A stretch of DNA of 64,000 bases. Source: Acidobacteriota bacterium. GTDB lineage: Bacteria > Acidobacteriota > Terriglobia > Acidiferrales > UBA7541. Below, in pieces: positions 17,765 to 27,509 of the stretch. A model generated the notes under the pieces. It had not been told where the DNA came from. It saw only the letters and a list, made by a program, of their open reading frames with translations, and made no database searches. Position 1 is the first letter of the stretch; each line of letters begins with the position of its first letter. Position numbers and translations under genes: made by a program. The DNA is taken from the NCBI GenBank assembly GCA_003154775.1, contig PMES01000054.1, positions 37,072-101,071 of the forward strand. The letters run 5' to 3'.

Positions 17765-19642
17765 TTAAGGGTGCGGCTTCGCGGCCGCTGCGGGCGTCAC
17801 GCCTACCGCTGTGTGTGGGTGTAGATGGCAGGTCAGGTTGCAGGAGTTTGTCGCCCTGCTATACATAATCGGCGTTGCGCCGTTCGGGGCCACCACGTTC
17901 ACGTCAAAATTCACCAGCCGCTCGCCGGAGATGCTTCCGTTCATGGAGCCCATTCCATGCGCCGTATGGCACGCCGAGCAGGAGAATCCGTCGTTGACAT
18001 GCCGTGCGTGCTCGCTGAAGCTCGTATTCGCCACGATCGCGGTCAGATTGTGGCACTTGCCGCACAGCGCATAAGGCCCGTTGATCGATAGTTCCGGTGT
18101 CGGCATCAGATTCGTGATCAACTGCCCCGGCGCCGTCGCCTGCGAAAACTCGTAACGCCGTTCCAGGATGTGCGTCCACTTCGAACCGTGCGGGCCATTC
18201 GGTCCCAATCCCCCGAATTCGCGATTGTCGTCGCTGTTATGGCAATCCGTGCACAGAATCTGCACCCCCATGCTCCGCCCCTGCGTTGCCCCGTCCAGGT
18301 TCAGCATGTTCGCCAGCAAACTGGGCTGCGGCAGCGCGCTCATTCGAACGTGAGTAACCGGATGACTCGAGCTGCTTGCCATCGCGAATTGCGGTATCAC
18401 GTTAAACGTGTCTCCCGAAGTTACCGCGCGCAGCGGCAAGTACCCGAATATGGGATTGGCCACTTTCCCCACGCTCGTTCCATGGCAACGCAAGCAATTC
18501 TCATACTGATTGACCGTTGGAGTTACCACCGTGATTCCGTCCGTCGCGCTTACGCCTGCAACTCCGTTCTGGGATGCCCGCGTCATCGGCGGCACGGGAA
18601 AGGACGCCACTTGGCCGGACGCATGTCCATTGTGGCAATCAGCACAAGTGGCATGCCGGTTGTTGTTCAACACGTTGCTCTCCGCCGCGTCGTGCGCGCT
18701 CGTTCCCGTCATAAACGGGTGGCCAACCTTCGGATTCGCATATTCCGCAAACACATTCAACGCGGCAGGCGCCATGTTCGTGCCTCCGCCGTGGCACGCT
18801 ACGCAATCAGTTTCATTTGGCTGGCGCAGCAACCGGGTCCCGCCGAGCGCGTTGTGCAGGGCATGGCAGGAAATGCACGCATTCTGCCCTACCGAAGGAT
18901 AGCTCCCCGTATTTGCCTGTGCAGCAATCTTGTTTGTGGCCGTGGCATGAATGCTGACGGTCCAGCCCGCCAAGGGGTTCTGTTTCCCCGTCACCACGCG
19001 ATTCGGATCATGGCACGCCAGGCACAGATGACCGTTCGAGCTGTCCATCAGCAAGAAATTCGGTGACAACAGATCCGTCGATTGCACATGGGGGTTGTGG
19101 CAAGTGGTGCACTCAATGTTTCCTTTGATCAACTTGATCGTGCCCGTTGGATCCGCCGTCTTCCCCTGCGAAACCAGTGACGCCGCAAGGTCCGGCGCAT
19201 CCACCAGCGGCAACACCAGGCTGAATGGGTGCGATCCCTCCAAATTCGTCGAGAATTTGTCGGCCGCATTCATCTGCCCGGTCATAGGTATGGTCTTGTA
19301 GGCCACCGTCTGGCCTGGCGCCACGGTTCCGTCGTGGCAGCTCAAGCACAAGCTGCTCGACCCTCCCAGCAGGGGCTGCGATTCTTTCTCTGCCGCTGTC
19401 GTACTCGTATACGTTGTATACACGCTGGTCGAGAGCTGCTGGTTCCAGAGCGGCGTGTTTCCCCCAACGCCCGAGTGCGGCGCATGGCAGTAAAGGCACG
19501 AAGCAGACAGCCCGCCCTTGACCGGCGAGATCCCGCTTGGCGTCAAATCATGCGCGCCCAACACGTCTCCGGTGATCTGCTGGCCTCGCGTCATCGTACT
19601 GGCCAGCAGCATGGCGGCGCAGATCCACAATGTCTTTCTCAC
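17765..19642 (-). CDS. Multiheme c-type cytochrome (11 CXXCH plus one CX3CH)
   Basis: Signal peptide; CXXCH motifs counted in the translation, several as doubled-CXXCH/CHNPH pairs; C-terminal CNLTCH. Confidence 0.9.
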   Translation of the reverse strand: MRKTLWICAAMLLASTMTRGQQITGDVLGAHDLTPSGISPVKGGLSASCLYCHAPHSGVGGNTPLWNQQLSTSVYTTYTSTTAAEKESQPLLGGSSSLCLSCHDGTVAPGQTVAYKTIPMTGQMNAADKFSTNLEGSHPFSLVLPLVDAPDLAASLVSQGKTADPTGTIKLIKGNIECTTCHNPHVQSTDLLSPNFLLMDSSNGHLCLACHDPNRVVTGKQNPLAGWTVSIHATATNKIAAQANTGSYPSVGQNACISCHALHNALGGTRLLRQPNETDCVACHGGGTNMAPAALNVFAEYANPKVGHPFMTGTSAHDAAESNVLNNNRHATCADCHNGHASGQVASFPVPPMTRASQNGVAGVSATDGITVVTPTVNQYENCLRCHGTSVGKVANPIFGYLPLRAVTSGDTFNVIPQFAMASSSSHPVTHVRMSALPQPSLLANMLNLDGATQGRSMGVQILCTDCHNSDDNREFGGLGPNGPHGSKWTHILERRYEFSQATAPGQLITNLMPTPELSINGPYALCGKCHNLTAIVANTSFSEHARHVNDGFSCSACHTAHGMGSMNGSISGERLVNFDVNVVAPNGATPIMYSRATNSCNLTCHLHPHTAVGVTPAAAAKPHP

Positions 19643-20757
19643 TGCGCTCCCCCCGCGCCTGGCTTCGGCAATCCCCAGTAGTGATAAACCTGCACGCGCC
19701 GGTTCAGCGAATCCGCCACATAGATCCGGTCGTTCCGGTCAATGAAGAGTCCTGTCGGCAATTGAAATTGTCCGGCAGCCGTTCCCCGCTTCCCGAAGTA
19801 ATAAAGCAGCTCACCCTGGCGATTGAAAACCTGTATCGCGCCCCACAGCCCGTCCACCACGTACAGGTCCCCTTCCGAATCCACGGCAATTCCCTTCGGC
19901 CGGAACATCGCTCCGGACGAGTCGCCGATTTTCCCGATCGCGTACTGGAATGTCCCCGATTTGTCCAGCACTTGCACCCTGAAGTTCATGGCGTCCACGA
20001 CAATCAAATTGTTGCCGTCCAGACGCAATTCTGTCGGAAAGTTAAACTCGCCCTCGCCGCCTCCTGGCTTGCCGATTGTCTGCACCACGCTCCCCTGCAT
20101 GTCCATCACGTAAATCTTGTTGCGCAGGGTGTCCGATACATAAATGCGCCCGGCCCCGGAGTCGATCGCAATTCCCGTTGGCCGCTTGAAGATTCCCTCT
20201 CCATACTTTAAGGCGCCGATCATGCGCTCATACTTGCCATTCGCGTCGAACACAAAAATCTTGCCCGACTCCGAATCCGTAACGTAAATGTTGTCCTTGG
20301 CGTCCACCGCCACGCATTGCGGCGCAAACAGCGAGTTTTTTCCCTTATCGTGGCGCGCAATAAACTTGTACTTTTGCTGCGCAAAATCAAAAATGTGGAT
20401 CCCGAACGCATCCGGGTCGGTCACAATAATCCGTCCGCGCGAGTCGGTCACCACGCTGTAGGGCCTCACCATCGAGTGGTACTCCGGCGGTCCCGCCACT
20501 ACGTCCACCACCCGCGCCCAGAACCCTTTCTTCGGCTTCACGTCGCGTTCCCAGCCGAAGTTCCTCTCGTACACAAGCTTGCGCCCGCCCTCCAGTAGCA
20601 GCTCTGGAACGCTCACCTGCACCGGCGTCTTTTTGTCCGCTTTTTTGTTCTTCTGCCCGGCCCAAACCGGCGAGACAACCAGGAGAATAGCCACGGTCAC
20701 TTCCAGAATCGGGCCACGTCTTTTTCCTGATGCCCGATCTAGAAGAAGTTGAACCAT
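19639..20757 (-). CDS. NHL-repeat beta-propeller protein
   Basis: Repeated FxxPxGIAVDxxGxIYVxDxxNxRVQVF units; ATGA overlap with the 12-heme cytochrome gene. Confidence 0.88.
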   Translation of the reverse strand: MVQLLLDRASGKRRGPILEVTVAILLVVSPVWAGQKNKKADKKTPVQVSVPELLLEGGRKLVYERNFGWERDVKPKKGFWARVVDVVAGPPEYHSMVRPYSVVTDSRGRIIVTDPDAFGIHIFDFAQQKYKFIARHDKGKNSLFAPQCVAVDAKDNIYVTDSESGKIFVFDANGKYERMIGALKYGEGIFKRPTGIAIDSGAGRIYVSDTLRNKIYVMDMQGSVVQTIGKPGGGEGEFNFPTELRLDGNNLIVVDAMNFRVQVLDKSGTFQYAIGKIGDSSGAMFRPKGIAVDSEGDLYVVDGLWGAIQVFNRQGELLYYFGKRGTAAGQFQLPTGLFIDRNDRIYVADSLNRRVQVYHYWGLPKPGAGGAQ

Positions 20758-22571
20758 CGTTGCACACCAACGTAGAACGAGTTTAGCTGAGCGGGGGCAG
20801 TACCGGAAGCGCTGAATCCCTGAATGAACCTGCTATATCCCCCCGTGAAGAACATCTGCCGGTACTGATATTGTACGCGGCCAAACACATTCTCCGAATT
20901 GTTCTGCGATCCGATGCTGTTGCTCACCGTATCGCTGAACGCCCTGGCGTAGCTGAACGTAATTGTCAGCCGCTTATAGGGGTTGATTCCGATTCCTCCC
21001 CCATACGCATGACCTCCGTACAGGATCAGGTCCGTCGGCAGGGGCGTCGTCCCACCCGACAGCGGCGGCGTGATCACTCCATTCACCCCAAGCAGCCCTG
21101 TTCCGCTGGATTTCGAGTACGTGCCGTTGAATCCAAACCACCTCACGTTAAATCCTGTGCCGTAATTCTGCGCATTGTAGCCATACCCCGATGACACATT
21201 CAACAAGCTTTGTGATTCGCCGGCGTTGGCATTCCAGTGCACCGGCCCAATTTTTCGGCCCAACTGCCCGGAGTAGCCCCATCCCGAAGTCGTATACCCC
21301 ACCAACAAGGTCTGCGTGTTCTGAAAGTAATTCCCCGAAGCGCTCACGTCCCAAAGTGCTATCCTGCGGGAGTAGTTCACCACGGAAAGCAATCCCACCG
21401 TGCTTAGGTTGGAAGTGTCCTCCGTTGTGCGCGTGACGCTCAACGCCGTGCTAAACGATCCGCCCAGCAGCCGGTTCCAATAGTTCACCGAGCCCGTCAG
21501 CGCATTGGACCCGTACGCGCTGCCGAAATAGCTTTGATCGCGGTGCTCAAACGTCCCATAGAAGATCCAATGTTTTGTCAGGTTGTAGCTCGCCAACCCA
21601 CTCGCATCCCACGAATTGGACGATTGACCCGGCGTGCTCTGCTGCAGGATGCCACCCGCCGAAATGATGTTTTGGTACAGCGTCCCCAGCAAATTGTCCG
21701 TGTAGTTGAAATCGGCGCCCAGTGTCAATTGCGCTTCGGGATGGAAATTCACACTCGAACTGAACGTGTCCACCGTGCCAGTGTAGCGGCCATCCGAAAA
21801 ATCGGAGGTGAAATCCGACCGGTTGAAGTTCGCGCTAAAACTTCCGTGCAATGGCAGATTGCGGCTCGCCCCGAACGAATACGAGCTTCCATCGTTGTCC
21901 AGATTCTCTAGTTGTTGCGTTTGCAGGATCAGTGGATATTGCGCATGGGTCAGATTGTAGACATATCCGCCGTTCAGGTTGAATCCGTCTATCTGGTACA
22001 TCGCGTGGGCATTGAAGTTATGGTAGTCCGAAGACCCATTCGCATCGGTCCCGTAAATCGAATAATCATTCGTGCCTTGCGCGTAGTTCAACGAAACATG
22101 CGGCAAATCCGGTACATTCACTCCCCAGCCAACGTTAAACCCATTCGAGTTTCCGTGGGTCGTGTAATTCGGCAAGCCCGGGACGTCAAACGTGCCCAAG
22201 CTATCGTACGTTCTCGAGTAACTTATCGAGCCAGGGTAATTGCTCCCGCTGAAAAGCGATGCATTTGCGAGCACTCCGCTGCTATCGGAAATCGACGATG
22301 ACGTCGAATTGTCTCGCGATTGGTTGAAATAAGGGCTCACCTGAAACGATAGAAAATTGGGGTCATAAAAGGATCCGTTCAGCGTGGCATTCCCCCCGGC
22401 CGTGAGGCCATGGTCCGAGGGAATTTGGTTTCCGTAGTCCCCTGTGTACCCGGCGGAAATCTGCCCGTTCATATTCATGCTCACATCGTTTCCGACCGTA
22501 ACTTGCGCCGGCACGCGCGCTGCCGCTGCCAGCACGATGAAGCATCCGATCCACGTTGCGCGCCACTTCAC
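20739..22571 (-). CDS. Outer-membrane beta-barrel (porin-like) protein
   Basis: Signal peptide; long alternating amphipathic strands rich in Tyr/Asn/Ser/Gly; terminates in aromatic ...FYVGVQRWFNFF. Confidence 0.8.
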   Translation of the reverse strand: MKWRATWIGCFIVLAAAARVPAQVTVGNDVSMNMNGQISAGYTGDYGNQIPSDHGLTAGGNATLNGSFYDPNFLSFQVSPYFNQSRDNSTSSSISDSSGVLANASLFSGSNYPGSISYSRTYDSLGTFDVPGLPNYTTHGNSNGFNVGWGVNVPDLPHVSLNYAQGTNDYSIYGTDANGSSDYHNFNAHAMYQIDGFNLNGGYVYNLTHAQYPLILQTQQLENLDNDGSSYSFGASRNLPLHGSFSANFNRSDFTSDFSDGRYTGTVDTFSSSVNFHPEAQLTLGADFNYTDNLLGTLYQNIISAGGILQQSTPGQSSNSWDASGLASYNLTKHWIFYGTFEHRDQSYFGSAYGSNALTGSVNYWNRLLGGSFSTALSVTRTTEDTSNLSTVGLLSVVNYSRRIALWDVSASGNYFQNTQTLLVGYTTSGWGYSGQLGRKIGPVHWNANAGESQSLLNVSSGYGYNAQNYGTGFNVRWFGFNGTYSKSSGTGLLGVNGVITPPLSGGTTPLPTDLILYGGHAYGGGIGINPYKRLTITFSYARAFSDTVSNSIGSQNNSENVFGRVQYQYRQMFFTGGYSRFIQGFSASGTAPAQLNSFYVGVQRWFNFF

Positions 22572-22590
22572 GGCCCCGTCGCCCTTTCCC

Positions 22591-23622
22591 CTACAGCACT
22601 TCCACCTTAGCCGTCGCCCGGAGTTTTTTGTCCAGCCCAGACCGCAATTGCTCGGTCTTCAAGTTCTGCAATTGCTTGCTCAGCGAATCTTTTACGTCCT
22701 CGAATTTCTGCATGCCAGCCGGGCTGTGGGCGATGAGCCGCACTATCGTGAGGGCTTGTTCCACCTGGATTAAGTCGCTCACCTGCCCGGGTTGCAGGGC
22801 CAGGGCCGCGCTCACCACCTGCGGCGGCAATTTGTCGCGATCCACGGACTTGTGCTCGCCCATCATCACGCGGTAGTCATCTTCCGAAATCTTTTCCGCC
22901 AGCAACCCGAACTCTTCGTAATTCTTGGTTGCCTTGGCCTGCTTTAGCGCATCCTCCGCCCTTTTGCGGGCGTCCTTTAATTGCTCGGGCGTGGCTTTTT
23001 CCGGGGGCAATATCGAAATCGTCTGGAAGGAAAAAGATTCCGGCGACCGGAACGTCGCGGCATTCTTGTCGTAGTAAGCCTTCGTTTCGGCCAGCGAAAC
23101 GCCGGACTTGTCTTTCACTTCGACGGCCAGCAATTGGTCAATCAGCAGCGAACGCCGGACTTTCTGCCGCAGCACTTGCTCCGAGCCTTGGCATTCCCAG
23201 GTCATAAATCCTTTGTAGTCGTCGGGACTCTTGAACTGCTTCCGAAACTCCGCCACGGCGTGATCCAATTTCGCAGGCGTCACCGTCATCCCCCGCCGCT
23301 TGGCTTCCTGGTATACCAACTCCTCAAACACAATCATTTGCAGCGCGCCCTTGCGAATGTCCTCTTCCATCGCTTTGGGGAATCCGCCGTTGTGCTGCCG
23401 CGCATAGGGAAAAATCGTGAACATCTCGCGCAGCAAATCGCGGTCCGTCAGCACCGTTCCGTTCACCCGGGCCACCGGCTTTTCCGGGGGAACCGTCGTT
23501 GCGTCTGCGCTCGGCGCTGCCGGAGTGGCCGTCAGCTCATGAGAAACCGCCATCTGCCCCTTCGCAGATGACCCCATGCCCGCCAGCACCACCAGCATCA
23601 TCGCTATCAGCGCCTTCTTCAT
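22591..23622 (-). CDS. SurA/PpiC-like peptidyl-prolyl cis-trans isomerase
   Basis: MKKALIAMMLVVLAGMGSSAKG signal peptide; SurA_N-like VARVNGTVLTDRDLLREM and parvulin-like region. Confidence 0.82.
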   Translation of the reverse strand: MKKALIAMMLVVLAGMGSSAKGQMAVSHELTATPAAPSADATTVPPEKPVARVNGTVLTDRDLLREMFTIFPYARQHNGGFPKAMEEDIRKGALQMIVFEELVYQEAKRRGMTVTPAKLDHAVAEFRKQFKSPDDYKGFMTWECQGSEQVLRQKVRRSLLIDQLLAVEVKDKSGVSLAETKAYYDKNAATFRSPESFSFQTISILPPEKATPEQLKDARKRAEDALKQAKATKNYEEFGLLAEKISEDDYRVMMGEHKSVDRDKLPPQVVSAALALQPGQVSDLIQVEQALTIVRLIAHSPAGMQKFEDVKDSLSKQLQNLKTEQLRSGLDKKLRATAKVEVL

Positions 23623-23732
23623 ATTTCCCTCTGCCCACTTCACTTCTTTCCTCTTATTCCGAACCACGGATCGCTGCTCGCTCGTAAAGTGGGGGGAGAA
23701 ACTTCCTCCCCCCATTTCATGAACAACCCGGC

Positions 23733-24590
23733 TTAGGTCGTCGGGAGGTTCGTGTTGTGCATTTCGTTCGATTCGCCACCATGGCACTGACGGCAGAACT
23801 GCGCCACGGAGTTGCTGGTTGGGCTGCTGGGGTTGTAGTAGCCGCGGACGAAGAACATCGTCTGAAACACGCCCTTGACGTTGCCGATCGTGCCGGCATA
23901 GGCCGTCATGCTGTGCTGGTCGTGGCAGGTGGTGCAGTTCACCGCGGGGTTGACACCGTCAAAGGACACGGTGCTCACGGTGAAGCCGTAGTCGAGTTGG
24001 AACTGCGCGAAGTGGCTGCCCGCTGGGGCTACCAGCTTCCCGCCGGCAATCGTGCAATCCCAGTTGTAGGATCCGCCGCAGCCGATCGTGGCTAACGGTC
24101 CCACTGGGTGATCGTTTTTGTAGTCGCCCTTGCCATTGCCGTCGTTGCCGAGCCACGTCGGAGCGTGACCGCCGATAGCATTCGGGATCGTTTCGAAGGT
24201 ATGTCCCGTCATCATTCCGTTCACTGCCAGATTGCCGTCATGGCAGCTCAGGCAGAGCATGATGCCGACCGTCGGGTCATGCACGCCCGCAGCCATATTC
24301 GCCGGGGTCGTGACTGGGTAAGCGCCCGCATCGCCAAACGCAAACGTCTGGCTGTAGTACGGTGTCACATTCGCACCCCACAACGCCGCATCGCCGCTGG
24401 TGGTGTCCGTTGTCGCGATGCCATTGCCCCGTGCGCCGCTGTGCGGTGCGTGGCAGGCTACACAACCCCGTCCATAAACGAGGTGCGCACCCAACACGTC
24501 CGTCGGCGACGACCAATTCGGGTTCGCCTGGGCGGAAGCAAACGTCGCCGCCGCCAGAACCCCTATTAGAACCAACATGATTCTTTTCAT
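23733..24590 (-). CDS. Tetraheme c-type cytochrome (OmcE-like candidate)
   Basis: Signal peptide MKRIMLVLIGVLAAATFASA; exactly four CXXCH (CVACH, CLSCH, CTTCH, CRQCH); true start 24590 preceded by an AGGAGGT RBS. Confidence 0.88.
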   Translation of the reverse strand: MKRIMLVLIGVLAAATFASAQANPNWSSPTDVLGAHLVYGRGCVACHAPHSGARGNGIATTDTTSGDAALWGANVTPYYSQTFAFGDAGAYPVTTPANMAAGVHDPTVGIMLCLSCHDGNLAVNGMMTGHTFETIPNAIGGHAPTWLGNDGNGKGDYKNDHPVGPLATIGCGGSYNWDCTIAGGKLVAPAGSHFAQFQLDYGFTVSTVSFDGVNPAVNCTTCHDQHSMTAYAGTIGNVKGVFQTMFFVRGYYNPSSPTSNSVAQFCRQCHGGESNEMHNTNLPTT

Positions 24591-24736
24591 AATTGAAAGA
24601 ACCTCCTGATTTGTGTTGCAACACTCCACTGCTACTTCGTTCGAACGATCACTTCTCCGAATCGAAAAGGGACAAGCCGGCCGGAGCCGCCCCTCCCCGT
24701 TTTGGTTTTCCGGAGACAGCCAGAACTCTGGGTGCC

Positions 24737-26056
24737 TCACGGAGTCACCAATCCTTGCGCCTTCGCTGCCGCGTCACTCTTCGGTGGCGCGGCTTCTGGC
24801 GACTTTTGGGCCGGTGCCTCTGCCGGCTTCGTTGTTGTGCTATCCGGCTGCGCTTCGCGGCTAGCCTTCTCTGACGCTGCTTCCGCATCGGTCACGTAGC
24901 GGAACACCTGCACGCGCCCCGGAAACTGCTCCGACGTCACCACTCGATTGTTCTTCGGATCGATGGCGATGTCATACGGGGCCGAGAACTGTCCCGGCCA
25001 GTTCCCCGGCTGGCCGAAGTAAATCAGCAGTTGTCCTTCGGTATCAAATACCTGCACCCGCTGCTGCACCGCGTCCACCACCCAAATGTGTCCGTCCCTA
25101 TCAATGGCAATCCCTTTGGGCCGCGCGAAGTGTCCGGGGCCATCGCCGCTCTTTCCAAACGCGCTTATGAATTTTCCGTCCGCATCGAAGATCTCCACGC
25201 GATTGTTCAGCGTGTCCGTCACATAGACGTTGCCCTCTTTATCCACCGCCACGTTCGTCGGCAGCGAAAAATTGCCCGCATCGCTCAACAGGTGTTTCTT
25301 CCCTGGCGTCCCGATCTTCCGCAGCAGTTTGTAAGTGTCCGCATCGAACACATCCACAACGTCGCTGCCCGTGTCAACCACATACAGGAAGCGGTTCTCC
25401 TCATCGATGGCCATGCCGCCGGGGCGCACCAGCACGTCCGAGCCAAAGGCGGCTTCCTCCTGGTGCTGCGGGTTGATGACAATCACCTTGTGGTGTTGGT
25501 CGTCACTTACGAAAAGCCGGTCGGTGTCGTCGATCGCCAGACCATTGATCAACCCAAAATGCGCTTCCTTGCCGTTGCGGATCAACTTCACGTCGAATTT
25601 CTTGTCGGCGTCCGGGTTGAAGATGAAGATCGCTCCCACCGCCTGGTCCGCCGCGTAGATATTCCCCTTCGAATCAAAAGCCAGCCCGTACGTTCGAACC
25701 AGTTGGAAGGGTAGATCTTGCACCGTATCCACCTGCGGCTTCGTGCCTGCCAACCGGTCCATCCAACTCTGCTTTGCCTTTTGCGGTTTGTTGATCGGTC
25801 TGTTGAAATCGATCTTTTCGCCCGTGAGTTGTTCCACGAACTTGACACGCGCGATCTCTGGCGGGGATGGCCACACGATCTTGCTGATGTCAAAGTTCAC
25901 TCGCTTCGCAAGGTTCGCGTTTGGGTCTGCCCCACTCTTCTTCTTTTTCTGGGCTGCGCCCGCAACGCCGGGGAGGATCAACGCGAGCGCCAGCAAGCCG
26001 GCCAGGGCTGCCATGATTTTCCAGCCGCGAGTCCTATTTGAGCGATGAGCGAACAT
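24737..26056 (-). CDS. NHL-repeat beta-propeller protein
   Basis: Signal peptide; repeated NHL blades (FARPKGIAIDRDGHIWVVDAVQQRVQVFDTEGQLL). Confidence 0.88.
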   Translation of the reverse strand: MFAHRSNRTRGWKIMAALAGLLALALILPGVAGAAQKKKKSGADPNANLAKRVNFDISKIVWPSPPEIARVKFVEQLTGEKIDFNRPINKPQKAKQSWMDRLAGTKPQVDTVQDLPFQLVRTYGLAFDSKGNIYAADQAVGAIFIFNPDADKKFDVKLIRNGKEAHFGLINGLAIDDTDRLFVSDDQHHKVIVINPQHQEEAAFGSDVLVRPGGMAIDEENRFLYVVDTGSDVVDVFDADTYKLLRKIGTPGKKHLLSDAGNFSLPTNVAVDKEGNVYVTDTLNNRVEIFDADGKFISAFGKSGDGPGHFARPKGIAIDRDGHIWVVDAVQQRVQVFDTEGQLLIYFGQPGNWPGQFSAPYDIAIDPKNNRVVTSEQFPGRVQVFRYVTDAEAASEKASREAQPDSTTTKPAEAPAQKSPEAAPPKSDAAAKAQGLVTP

Positions 26057-26075
26057 ACCTGCGTCTCTCCCGTTC

Positions 26076-27509
26076 CTAATTCAGCCTGCCCTTATGACAG
26101 GTATTGCAGAAATCCATCCCCGGCTTCTGATCCTTCACCAACATCCCCACCTGATTGCCGGCGTGCGCCTGGTGGCAGGTCAGGCAGTTCATCTGGCCCG
26201 CCGCCGGATTCTTTGCATCGACCGGCCCCGCGATCGGATGGAACTGCACCGGGTGTCCCGCGTTGTACTTCAGCGACAGGATCGGCACGTGATACTTCTC
26301 CGGCAGCTTCACTTTCCCGTCGAAAATCGCGATCAAATGCTGACTCTCCAGCCTCTCCGGCACGGTGTCCGGCCCATGGCATTCCAGGCAAAGCGTGTTG
26401 ACGTCCTTCACTCGCAGCAAATGCTCGTTATCGTTGCCATGCGCGTCATGGCAGGTCCCGCAACCATCTCGGAATGCCGGACGGTGCAAAATCTTTTTTG
26501 TCTTCAGCATTTCCGCCTGCTCCGTATGGCAGGTCAGGCAAATCTCCACGCCATTTGTCTTCGGCAGCCCGGGCGTCTTGCTCGCATGCGGCGAATGGCA
26601 ATCGGTGCAATCACCCGCTGCTCCCGGATGCTGCACCTTCGCCGTTTCAATCTGTTTGGCCTGCTCGCCGTGGCACATCACGCACAATGATTTCGCGTCC
26701 GCCTGCGTCAGCACCACTTTCCCGTCCTTAGCCGGTGCGTGGCATACCTCGCACTGTTTGTCGGCAAACGGCGGGTGCATAAACTTCGCCATCAGTTTCG
26801 GCGCTGCCGACTGGTGCGGATCGTGGCACTGAAGGCAATTTGCTGTGCCGAACGGTTGGTTCTGGTGCGCCTTCTGCAAGCTGCTGTCCTTCGGATCGTG
26901 GCAATCCACGCAAAGCGCCGGCGCCGATTTGGTCAGGTGGTTCAGATTTTCGGGCGTCGGGTCCGCGCCAGTCTTGTGCGTCACATGGCACGTCTCACAC
27001 CCCATATCCAGCGCCGCGTGCCTGCTGCCCTTCTCCGGCACATTCAAACCTGTCGTGTGGCAGCTCAGGCACAAGTTCTCCTTCACGCCGCCCGACGTCG
27101 GCTTCAGCAATTGGTACTTGTTGTCCGAACTGTGCGGGTCGTGGCACTTCAGGCAATCCCGCACCGCTGGCTTGTGCACCAATCCCTTGATCTCCGCCGC
27201 GTTCTTGTCCGCGTGGCAGGTGAAGCACAGCGCTTGCGGCGTCGTGGTGGTCAGCTTGACCCGCGTTACATCCTTGTTCACTCGAATTTCGTGACACGTG
27301 GTGCACCCCATCGAGATCGCCGTGTGCACCGCCTTCCCTTTCGCCTTCTCCGCGTGGCATTCCAGGCACTTCGCCGAATCCGTGTTCTTCTCCAGCGGTA
27401 CCGGATGGATGTCCGCTTTCGCCGGCGTGACTCCCACCAGCAGAAGCACAACCGCACTCCCCAGCAGGATCGCCAGGTGCCGTGCGATCATGGCTAGACG
27501 CATCGCCAT
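26076..27509 (-). CDS. 16-heme c-type cytochrome (doubled-CXXCH type)
   Basis: 16 CXXCH motifs counted in 477 aa, in recurring CXXCHDPH-type units; signal peptide. Confidence 0.92.
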   Translation of the reverse strand: MAMRLAMIARHLAILLGSAVVLLLVGVTPAKADIHPVPLEKNTDSAKCLECHAEKAKGKAVHTAISMGCTTCHEIRVNKDVTRVKLTTTTPQALCFTCHADKNAAEIKGLVHKPAVRDCLKCHDPHSSDNKYQLLKPTSGGVKENLCLSCHTTGLNVPEKGSRHAALDMGCETCHVTHKTGADPTPENLNHLTKSAPALCVDCHDPKDSSLQKAHQNQPFGTANCLQCHDPHQSAAPKLMAKFMHPPFADKQCEVCHAPAKDGKVVLTQADAKSLCVMCHGEQAKQIETAKVQHPGAAGDCTDCHSPHASKTPGLPKTNGVEICLTCHTEQAEMLKTKKILHRPAFRDGCGTCHDAHGNDNEHLLRVKDVNTLCLECHGPDTVPERLESQHLIAIFDGKVKLPEKYHVPILSLKYNAGHPVQFHPIAGPVDAKNPAAGQMNCLTCHQAHAGNQVGMLVKDQKPGMDFCNTCHKGRLN

